From Betaproteobacteria bacterium (GTDB lineage Bacteria; Pseudomonadota; Gammaproteobacteria; Burkholderiales; Thiobacillaceae), in the NCBI GenBank assembly GCA_020049245.1, contig JAIFLB010000041.1, positions 1 through 11,887 on the forward strand: DNA of 11,887 nt, in the 5' to 3' direction. Position 1 is the stretch's first letter. Each line of letters opens with the position of its first letter. The position numbers and the translations under genes are program-made. Below are positions 1 through 5,437 of this stretch, piece after piece. The notes under the pieces are model-generated. The model searched no databases and was not told where the DNA came from. It was given only the letters and a program-made list of their open reading frames with translations.

Positions 1-803
1 TCCGTGGTCAGGGGGCGCTCCAGCAGAGTGTAGAGCTGGGTGCCGCTGGCGTTCAGGGCCATGCCCTCGAAGCCGCCGGAACCGGGCAGGTTGTTGGCGC
101 CAGTGGGGATGGGGTTCTGGGGCGACTGCACGTAGGCGTTGGCGCCCAGGTTCAGGACGTTGGGGGTGCGGTACTTGTTGATCACGGTGCCGTTGGCGTC
201 GGTCTTCACCAGGAAGGGGCCGAACTCTTCGCCGAACCACAGGTTGCCGTTGCTGTCGCGGCGCACAGATTCGATGTCCAGGTCGCCGCCGGTGAGCAGA
301 CGGCTGGACTGGATGCCGGCATCCACGGCGATGGCGCTGCCGGGGTAGGTGGCGGCGTCAGCGACGATACCGAAGCCCAGCTTGTTGTTGGCGTCGTTGA
401 GGCCGATACGGGAGGCGGCGGTGAAGCCGGGCAGGCTGGCGCCGGTGTTGAAATCGGCGGCGCCAACGGTGTGGGCGTTCCAGTCCACGTTCACGGCGTA
501 CATGCGCAGCACGGCGTCGGGGGAGTTGCCTTTGCTGCCGAAGCCGTTGTCCACCAGCATCTGGTAGCTGCCGTTGGCGCCGTTCAGGATGCCGGAGAAT
601 CCCTGCACCGGCTGCTGGTTGACGTAGGGCGGGTTGTTGGCCGGGCTGTTGTTGTTGCTGAAGGCGAACTGGCCCGAGGTGGGGCCGTCGGAGAAGGTAG
701 CGGCGGGCATCTCGGCCCAGCCGGTGAGGGTGTTGGCGGCGTGGACGCCGGAGGCGGCGAAGCCCAGGATCAGGGCGGCGGCGAGGGGTTTCAGATTATG
801 CAT
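1..803 (-). CDS. Esterase-like activity of phytase family protein, secreted (3' end missing)
   Basis: The frame is open from an ATG at 803 down to the left edge: 267 complete codons, no stop. An AAGGAGA ribosome site lies about 8 bases upstream. Residues 1-23 form a Sec signal peptide ending GVHA-A. The mature part carries blocks typical of the 'esterase-like activity of phytase' family (a beta-propeller-like fold): VQGFSG near 66-71, LTGGDLDIES near 170-179, WFGEEFGP near 189-196 and GGFEGMAL near 243-250. Family members are exported and are presumed to act on phosphate or other esters; the substrate here is unknown. It lies 71 bases after the GDPD gene on the same strand with no clear terminator between, so co-transcription is likely. 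Many relatives end in PEP-CTERM, but that end lies outside the window. The family call is fairly secure; the activity is inferred. Confidence 0.82.
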   Translation of the reverse strand, partial: MHNLKPLAAALILGFAASGVHAANTLTGWAEMPAATFSDGPTSGQFAFSNNNSPANNPPYVNQQPVQGFSGILNGANGSYQMLVDNGFGSKGNSPDAVLRMYAVNVDWNAHTVGAADFNTGASLPGFTAASRIGLNDANNKLGFGIVADAATYPGSAIAVDAGIQSSRLLTGGDLDIESVRRDSNGNLWFGEEFGPFLVKTDANGTVINKYRTPNVLNLGANAYVQSPQNPIPTGANNLPGSGGFEGMALNASGTQLYTLLERPLTT

Positions 804-874
804 GGGTGTTCTCCTTGACAGGTTTTCAGGTGTAAGCCCCCGCTCCAACAGGCGCGAGGGAATGTATCAATGAA

Positions 875-2041
875 TCAGGCCTTGCGCCGGCGAGCGGCGA
901 AGCCGACCAGGCCGAGGCCGGCCAGCATCAGGGCGTAGGTTTCCGGTTCCGGCACGGCGGCGGCCAGGGCGGCCACGCCGGTGTCGGGGAAATCGGTGAA
1001 CACGCCGTCGACGCCCATGGTCAGGTAGTACTCCATCTCAGCCTGGGGATCGGCGAAGCCCAGCATGTAACCAATGTTGTCGTCGCGGAAGGTCCAGGTG
1101 TGGACCAGCAGGCCCTTGTCGTGGGCCATCTCGATGACACCGGTGGAGCCGTCGATGCGCCGGTCACGGGCATCCAGCACGCCATCGCCGGTGCGCTCCA
1201 CGCCGTCCACCACGGTTTCCAGCAGATAGGGCTTCCAGGGGCCGATGCCGTCGGCATAGCTGGCGACAAAGTCCAGGCCGGCGTTGGTGAGCAGATCGGC
1301 AAAGGTGCGGCTATCGCCGGCCAGCTTCAGGTCGTAGGGCCGGTCGTAGGGAGCCACGCTCACATCCATCGAGCCGTCGGCGTTCACGTCCCAGGCGTCC
1401 ATCAACTGCACCAGCTTGATGTCGGTCTGGGTGTTCAGGTATTGCAGGTTGGTGCTCTCGAAGGACTGGATGAATACCGGGGCGTTGCGGGTGTTGCCGT
1501 AGGCGGTATGCAGTTTGCTGACCAGGGTGTCTTCGAAATAGGTGGCACCAAATCCGTTGGCCTGGGCTTGCTGGGACATATAGGTGCTGTGCTTCAGTTC
1601 GGGGTAGATGCCCACGTTATTGGCCTTGGCCAGGGTGATCACCTCGTCCAGGGTGGGGATTTCATACAGGCCGTTGTGCGACTGATCGCGCCCGGCATTG
1701 GATTGCACCGCGCGCAGGGTCTTGATCTCGGCCAGGGTGAAGGTATCGGCGAAGTAGGCGGTGACCGTGTCGCCATCCAGGTTGCGAGTGGTCTTGCGGC
1801 TGGCGTCAAACATACTGGCGACGTTGGTGGTGCCGTCAAGTATCGGCTCGTGGCGGGCGATCAGGGCGCCGTCCTTGGTCATCACCAGGTCCGGCTCGAT
1901 GTAATTGGCGCCTTGGGCGATGGCCAGGGCATAGCCTTCGAGCGTGTGCTCGGGCAGATAGCCGGCGGCGCCGGCCAGGGCCGGGGCGGCGTCGAGGGTG
2001 GCGAGAACGCAAAGGGAAAGCAGCGTGGCACGTAGTTTCAC
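875..2041 (-). CDS. PEP-CTERM glycerophosphodiester phosphodiesterase homologue lacking the HRG motif
   Basis: 388 residues from a GTG at 2041, chosen because AAGGAG lies 6-11 bases upstream and a signal peptide follows at once (1-23, ending APALA). GDPD enzymes cleave glycerophosphodiesters to glycerol 3-phosphate and an alcohol. Family marks are YLPEHT (28-33), the metal-binding pair E49/D51 in IEPDLV, the second catalytic His H64 in ARHEP, E148 in YPELK and FTDFPD (348-353). Normally the domain begins with a strand and an H-R-G motif just before GASGYLPEHT. Here the signal peptide runs directly into GAAGYLPEHT, so the catalytic His and Arg are absent. The C-terminus is VPEPETYA, a hydrophobic stretch and ARRRKA, an exosortase-type PEP-CTERM signal implying surface or EPS association. 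It probably heads an operon with the phytase-like gene. The family is certain; catalytic competence is doubtful. Confidence 0.93.
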   Translation of the reverse strand: MKLRATLLSLCVLATLDAAPALAGAAGYLPEHTLEGYALAIAQGANYIEPDLVMTKDGALIARHEPILDGTTNVASMFDASRKTTRNLDGDTVTAYFADTFTLAEIKTLRAVQSNAGRDQSHNGLYEIPTLDEVITLAKANNVGIYPELKHSTYMSQQAQANGFGATYFEDTLVSKLHTAYGNTRNAPVFIQSFESTNLQYLNTQTDIKLVQLMDAWDVNADGSMDVSVAPYDRPYDLKLAGDSRTFADLLTNAGLDFVASYADGIGPWKPYLLETVVDGVERTGDGVLDARDRRIDGSTGVIEMAHDKGLLVHTWTFRDDNIGYMLGFADPQAEMEYYLTMGVDGVFTDFPDTGVAALAAAVPEPETYALMLAGLGLVGFAARRRKA

Positions 2042-2114
2042 GGGTGACTCCTTGGTGGTTGGTTGGTGTGTTTGCTTCGCCGGTCGGGCGGGTTGTCCGG
2101 CTGTGAGAGATTAG

Positions 2115-2141
2115 GTGTCGAACGTGACAGAATTTCGACAC
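2115..2141. promoter_or_regulatory. Inverted repeat, candidate operator upstream of the GDPD gene
   Basis: GTGTCGAA and TTCGACAC form perfect 8-base arms separated by 11 bases. The dyad lies 74-100 bases upstream of the GTG start at 2041. Spacing and symmetry fit a dimeric regulator, but no regulator family is recognised and no convincing -35/-10 pair was seen. The region also does not match a Pho box that I can recognise. Confidence 0.35.
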
Positions 2142-2195
2142 TCAGGCTGTTAAAACGTAGTCCTAACGGCTCAGTAACGCGCCCTGATCTGTAAT

Positions 2196-2230
2196 AAAAA
2201 ACGGCCGCCCGGGAAACCCCGGGCGGCCGT
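2196..2230 (-). terminator. Strong intrinsic terminator (minus strand)
   Basis: Perfect 13-bp GC-rich arms (ACGGCCGCCCGGG and its complement, 2201-2213 and 2218-2230) enclose a 4-base loop. Reading the minus strand, the stem is followed at once by a run of six T. It ends transcription arriving from the cytochrome c peroxidase gene and from the PEP-CTERM remnant between them. The plus-strand side has no T tract. Confidence 0.85.
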
Positions 2231-2252
2231 CGTTACGGCTGTTTTAACTGAA

Positions 2253-2300
2253 TCAGGCGATCTTGCGACGACGCGCCATGAAACCCGTCAGCCTGGGCCA
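2253..2300 (-). pseudogene. Orphan PEP-CTERM tail remnant
   Basis: Read on the minus strand, 2253-2288 encodes T-G-F-M-A-R-R-R-K-I-A-stop, the classic end of a PEP-CTERM protein (compare GFMARRRKV-stop at 3637 and GFAARRRKA-stop at 875). Just before it, the bases CTGGCC...CAGGCTGACGGG resemble codons for an L-A-G-L-G-L-T-G block with a few bases lost, which puts them out of frame. No PEP motif or open frame continues upstream. The cytochrome c peroxidase stop lies about 20 bases further upstream, in a different frame. The terminator at 2196-2230 follows 22 bases after this remnant's stop, as expected at a real gene end. I read it as the 3' stub of a lost PEP-CTERM gene. Confidence 0.6.
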
Positions 2301-2321
2301 GCGGGTATGGCACTCCACACC

Positions 2322-3503
2322 TCAATCTTGCCTTTCTAACCAGCCATCGTTGAGCGTATTCAGGAAAGCAACGATGTCTGCGGCTTCACCCTTGGTCAGG
2401 TGCAGATTGCCTAGCTCATCGGTATTGACGTTGTCAGACACCTCGGGATGGGGCCAGCAGCCCATTCTGTTGGCCAGGTCATCCGTTACGAAGCCTGACT
2501 TGCACACGGGTTTGGTGTCGCGGGTATTGTAGAAATCCACTACACCTTCAATCGTGGTGAAGTAACCGTTGTGCATGTAGGGGGCTGTGAGGGCGAGGTT
2601 ACGCAGGGTCGGCACCTTGAATTTGCCGTCCTCACCAGCAAGATTTACAGCGCCTCCCAGCCCCTTGTCCACAAAGTGCCATCCATCCGGATTAAATTGT
2701 TTCGGCATTGCGTAGAAGCGATTACGAGGATTTCGCGGCACACCCAGGTTGTCGTAGGTGAAGTCGGTAAACAGCGGTGGGGTGCCATCCTCGGCAGGAC
2801 GGTTGGGGTGGCAAGCCGCGCAATTTCCTTTGTCTTCCCGCTCGAACAGCCGCAGGCCCCGGCGTTCCTGGGGCGTTAGCTTGGCCTTCCCGGCCAGCCA
2901 GGCGTCGTATTTTGAGGTGAAGCTGTTGAAGGGGCGCGTATGTTCAAAGGCGGCTATGGCTTCTGCGATCTTGTCGTAGGCCTCTTCCGTGTCATCAAAA
3001 ATGCCCTGGCCGAAAACACCCTTGAATAACGGGCTGTAGGGAGCGGCTTTGACCTTGTCCACAACCTGTTGCTTGCTGGTGTTGGCCATCTCTACCGGGT
3101 TGAGGAATGGCCCCTTGGCCTGCTCTTCCAGAGTTGTGGCGCGCCCATCCCAGAACTGACCACCTATGTAAAGGCCCTCGTCCGTGTTGTAGTGAAAATG
3201 CGGGCTGAAAGCGGCATAGGCTGCCGTAGGGGTATTGCGGTTACCAAACAACTTGGGGTTGACGCCTTGGGAGGTGGGGCTTTTCTTGTTGGGATCAGTA
3301 AAGGCGACACCACTTTCATGGCAGCTGGCGCAGGATTGCCCGGCCGGCTCTGAAAGGGAGGCATCATTGAATAACAGACCACCCAGTTTTTCCTTTGGAG
3401 GCAGGGTGCGATCCACATTCTGTTTACTTCCGCTGCCGCCCATGGCTACGGGGCTGCCCAGCAATGAGATCAATACCGTGAAAACAATGGTTTTGTGAAT
3501 CAT
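2322..3503 (-). CDS. Diheme cytochrome c peroxidase / MauG-family protein
   Basis: 393 residues from an ATG at 3503, with AGGAGA 7-12 bases upstream. The Sec signal peptide is about 1-20 (ending SPVA). There are two c-type heme sites: CASCH at 58-62 in the N-terminal domain and CAACH at 228-232 in the C-terminal domain. Family marks are GQFWDGRA (115-122) and APYMHNG (307-313), whose Met310 is the likely distal ligand of the electron-accepting heme. Length and layout match bacterial periplasmic diheme peroxidases, which reduce hydrogen peroxide with electrons from small cytochromes or cupredoxins; MauG-like relatives oxidise other substrates, so the exact reaction is open. Unlike its neighbours it ends in ERQD with no PEP-CTERM tail. 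GC appears lower than in the GDPD gene (30 of 60 bases at 2941-3000 against 44 of 60 at 1921-1980), hinting at a different origin. Terminators flank it on both sides. Confidence 0.92.
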   Translation of the reverse strand: MIHKTIVFTVLISLLGSPVAMGGSGSKQNVDRTLPPKEKLGGLLFNDASLSEPAGQSCASCHESGVAFTDPNKKSPTSQGVNPKLFGNRNTPTAAYAAFSPHFHYNTDEGLYIGGQFWDGRATTLEEQAKGPFLNPVEMANTSKQQVVDKVKAAPYSPLFKGVFGQGIFDDTEEAYDKIAEAIAAFEHTRPFNSFTSKYDAWLAGKAKLTPQERRGLRLFEREDKGNCAACHPNRPAEDGTPPLFTDFTYDNLGVPRNPRNRFYAMPKQFNPDGWHFVDKGLGGAVNLAGEDGKFKVPTLRNLALTAPYMHNGYFTTIEGVVDFYNTRDTKPVCKSGFVTDDLANRMGCWPHPEVSDNVNTDELGNLHLTKGEAADIVAFLNTLNDGWLERQD

Positions 3504-3553
3504 GATGCTCTCCTAACAATATCAGGATGTTTTTATCCTTAAAAATCTCGTTT

Positions 3554-3580
3554 AAAAGGCCACCCCTCACGAGGTGGCCT
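3554..3580 (-). terminator. Intrinsic terminator after the PhoX-like gene
   Basis: AGGCCACC (3557-3564) and GGTGGCCT (3573-3580) form a perfect 8-bp stem with an 8-base loop. On the minus strand it is followed by TTT-AAA, with another T run about 10 bases on. It lies some 57 bases after the stop at 3637 and separates that gene from the peroxidase gene. The T tract is short, so termination may be partial. Confidence 0.6.
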
Positions 3581-3636
3581 AGTTCATCTGGTGAAACTAG
3601 CTATTAGTTCGCCAGATTAATACGGTCTATCAAAGA

Positions 3637-5001
3637 TCAAACTTTGCGACGGCGAGCCATGAAGCCCACCAAGCCCAGACCAGCCAGCATCAGGGCGTAG
3701 GTCTCGGGTTCCGGAACGGCACTGATCTCGACCATCACGTCGTTGCCGCTGGAGGGGTGCTGCACGTTGATGTAGAGCTTGCCTTCGTGCCAGAAACCAC
3801 CGGTGGATTCCGCACCAGCAGTCGCCAGGGTGGCGAACACTTTAACAGACTCAGCCACGCCGTCATTATCAGCATCGATGGTCATCCACAAGTTTTCAAC
3901 ACCGCCCGGCTGGTCTTCAATGATGAGGATGTTGCCGAACTCATCAATGGCCAGGTTGTCGGGGCTGTTGAAAACAGAACCAACGGCCAGGCCGGTGTCA
4001 GCATCAATGGTGGCCTGGCTGGCGAACAGGCTGATCTCGTTGGAGGCCAGGTTCAGAGCGAAGACGTTGTCGTTGGTGGTGGTGGCCACGAACAGAAGCT
4101 GGTCGCCATTGCCGAGGGTCTTGATCTCAAGGTCTTCCGGACGGTCAAAGTTGGTGCCCAGGAAGTCGATGGTGTTGGGGGTGGCGCGGCCGTCCAGAAT
4201 GGTCATGCCGTTGGCATCGGTCTTGACGATGGTGCCAGACTTGGCAGTGCCATTGGCATTGGTAAGGTCAACCCAGGTGTAGGCGCCGGTGGCCTCTTGG
4301 GTCATGCCGTCGCCCACACGCAACACGGAAACGACACCTTGGTTAAAGAAGTCGGCGCCGTTGGTTGCATTGGGGTTGGCGGAGGTGAACTTGAAGATAC
4401 CGCTGTTGTCACGCTCGTCGATGAAGTAGAAGTTGTTGTTCGCGTCGAAAGCCAGGCCTTCGTGGGACACGCGCACGTCAGCAACGGTGATCTTGCGCTG
4501 TACGAAGTTGATGTCGTTGGCCTTGGCCAGGGGGTTGGTGACTTCGAACAGACGACCATAGCCGCTGGCAGTCTGGTGGGGATCGGACCAGGATTCCTCG
4601 GCGGTCAGGTAGGTGCCCCAGGGGGTCCAGCGGGAAGCATCACCAGCCACGAAGTTCAGAGCGCCGGGCTGAACGATGGTGGCCATTTCGCCGGTCCACA
4701 GGTCGTAGCGCTGAACACCAGCCTTGCTGGTTTCGAACGGCATAAACAGATAACGACCGGCGTCGGTACCGGTCTGGTTGGTATCGATCATGTCCCAGTT
4801 GCCACTGTTCAAGAAGTTCTTGTCGATCTGGCCTTGACGAGTAGCGAGGACTTTCTGGGTCCAGCCGGGGGCCAGGACGTAGGGAGCAACGGTTTCCAGA
4901 GCATCGCCAACGGGCAGGGTGGGGACGGTGTAAGGCACGGCGGCGTGAGCTTGGCTGGCAAAAACCAGGGCAATCGCGAGAGGCAGTTTCTTCAGGATCA
5001 T
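3637..5001 (-). CDS. PhoX-like (DUF839) PEP-CTERM protein, putative phosphatase
   Basis: 454 residues from an ATG at 5001, preceded by AGGAAA. The signal peptide is about 1-20 (SQAHA-A), Sec-type with no twin-arginine, whereas classical PhoX uses Tat. DUF839/PhoX blocks are visible: TPWGTYLTAEE (126-136), SHEGLAFD (179-186), RPEDLEIK (287-294), SPDNLAIDEFGNILIIED (346-363) and ESTGGFW...LYINVQHPSSGND (398-421). PhoX enzymes are calcium/iron phosphomonoesterases with a six-bladed beta-propeller. In PhoX the block near 126-136 contains Cys (TCEE) that binds iron; here that position is Ala134. The C-terminus VPEPETYALMLAGLGLVGF followed by MARRRKV is a PEP-CTERM sorting signal, so the protein is probably surface- or EPS-associated. 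The gene appears monocistronic, with terminator-like hairpins on either side. The family call is strong; phosphatase activity is inferred. Confidence 0.9.
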   Translation of the reverse strand: MILKKLPLAIALVFASQAHAAVPYTVPTLPVGDALETVAPYVLAPGWTQKVLATRQGQIDKNFLNSGNWDMIDTNQTGTDAGRYLFMPFETSKAGVQRYDLWTGEMATIVQPGALNFVAGDASRWTPWGTYLTAEESWSDPHQTASGYGRLFEVTNPLAKANDINFVQRKITVADVRVSHEGLAFDANNNFYFIDERDNSGIFKFTSANPNATNGADFFNQGVVSVLRVGDGMTQEATGAYTWVDLTNANGTAKSGTIVKTDANGMTILDGRATPNTIDFLGTNFDRPEDLEIKTLGNGDQLLFVATTTNDNVFALNLASNEISLFASQATIDADTGLAVGSVFNSPDNLAIDEFGNILIIEDQPGGVENLWMTIDADNDGVAESVKVFATLATAGAESTGGFWHEGKLYINVQHPSSGNDVMVEISAVPEPETYALMLAGLGLVGFMARRRKV

Positions 5002-5057
5002 GTTTTCATTTCCTATAACAATTTAATTGAATAAAGCAAGGCCTGAGTGCAGCGGGT

Positions 5058-5070
5058 TGGACTCAGTCCA
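5058..5070. promoter_or_regulatory. Short palindrome upstream of the PhoX-like gene
   Basis: TGGACT-C-AGTCCA is a perfect 6-bp dyad around a single base, 57-69 bases upstream of the ATG at 5001. CTGAGT at 5043-5048 also pairs with ACTCAG at 5061-5066, so the site could act as an operator or as part of a leader hairpin. No regulator is recognised. Confidence 0.25.
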
Positions 5071-5117
5071 TGTAACTATCCACGATGAAGATGACGAATT
5101 CGTGAAAATTACGGCTT

Positions 5118-5143
5118 AAAAAAATAGCCCTTTCGGCTTATTT
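5118..5143 (-). terminator. T-tailed hairpin (minus strand)
   Basis: Read on the minus strand, AAATAAGCC, the loop GAAAG and GGCTATTT form an 8-bp stem with one bulged base, followed by seven T in total. This has intrinsic-terminator form. It lies beyond the hairpins that follow the nonaheme gene, so it would catch read-through or end a short transcript from 5144-5250. Confidence 0.5.
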
Positions 5144-5250
5144 ACAAGATGTGCTTTCCTGAAAATAAGGGCTGGGTGCAGGGCGACCTGAAACTTATCC
5201 GTAGATAAAAAATATTGCCGCGCCATCCGCGATGACCGCGTGCTGCTGCG

Positions 5251-5288
5251 CCAAAAGCAACGCGGCCCGTAGGCCGCGTTGCTTTTGG
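5251..5288 (-). terminator. 17-bp perfect hairpin, probable bidirectional terminator
   Basis: CCAAAAGCAACGCGGCC (5251-5267) and its exact complement (5272-5288) flank the loop CGTA. The GC-rich core with AAAAGC/GCTTTT outer arms is the usual shape of a rho-independent terminator working in both directions. It most likely serves the nonaheme cytochrome gene, whose stop is at 5438. Confidence 0.75.
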
Positions 5289-5302
5289 GTTCAGTGCTGG
5301 AT

Positions 5303-5323
5303 GGGCGGGAATCCTTCCCGCCC
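5303..5323. repeat. Short inverted repeat
   Basis: GGGCGGGAA (5303-5311) and TTCCCGCCC (5315-5323) are perfect 9-bp arms around a 3-base loop. No T tract follows on either strand. Smaller hairpins follow at 5339-5350 (GGCA/TGCC) and 5364-5380 (GCGGCG/CGCCGC). The cluster resembles REP-like intergenic elements, which I cannot confirm from one copy. Confidence 0.45.
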
Positions 5324-5392
5324 TGTATCGGCTTCGTAGGCATTCCTGCCGACAATCCTCCGCGCGGCGGGTCTCGCCGCCTGCCACACCAA

Positions 5393-5430
5393 AGCCATGC
5401 AGCGTTGATTGTCGTTAACGCTGCATGGCT
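5393..5430 (-). terminator. 14-bp hairpin just after the nonaheme cytochrome gene
   Basis: AGCCATGCAGCGTT (5393-5406) and AACGCTGCATGGCT (5417-5430) are perfect 14-bp arms with a 10-base loop. The stem begins 7 bases after the stop codon at 5438-5440 on the minus strand. Only three T follow it, so it may protect the mRNA 3' end or slow polymerase, with the hairpin at 5251-5288 finishing termination. Confidence 0.55.
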
Positions 5431-5437
5431 ATTCCCG

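Larger units (their letters stand above)
5002..5437. other. Gene-free spacer rich in inverted repeats
   Basis: These 436 bases between the PhoX-like start and the nonaheme cytochrome stop contain no convincing coding region. From left to right they hold the 5' leader of the PhoX-like gene (with an ATTAAATTG-rich stretch at 5020-5035), a 13-base palindrome (5058-5070), a T-tailed hairpin (5118-5143), an unassigned stretch (5144-5250), and a run of hairpins from 5251 to 5430. The promoter of the PhoX-like gene must lie here unless it is read from upstream; I could not place it confidently. Confidence 0.7.

Noticed and set aside
1100..2035. Long plus-strand open frame of 311 codons opposite the GDPD gene
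   Set aside because: It is the antisense shadow of a GC-rich real gene: composition is Gly/Val/Gln-rich with no motif or ribosome site, and the minus strand encodes a clear GDPD domain.
3757..5034. Plus-strand open frame of 425 codons opposite the PhoX-like gene
   Set aside because: It is a Val/Gly-rich antisense shadow with no recognisable domain; the minus-strand protein has a signal peptide, DUF839 blocks and a PEP-CTERM tail.
5020..5070. Sigma-54 promoter upstream of the PhoX-like gene, suggested by a TTGCTTT stretch
   Set aside because: The required GG/GC elements with the correct 10-base spacing are not present.
5116..5387. Two small minus-strand frames of about 80 codons in the spacer
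   Set aside because: Both run through terminator-like hairpins, have no recognised motif and no good ribosome site.
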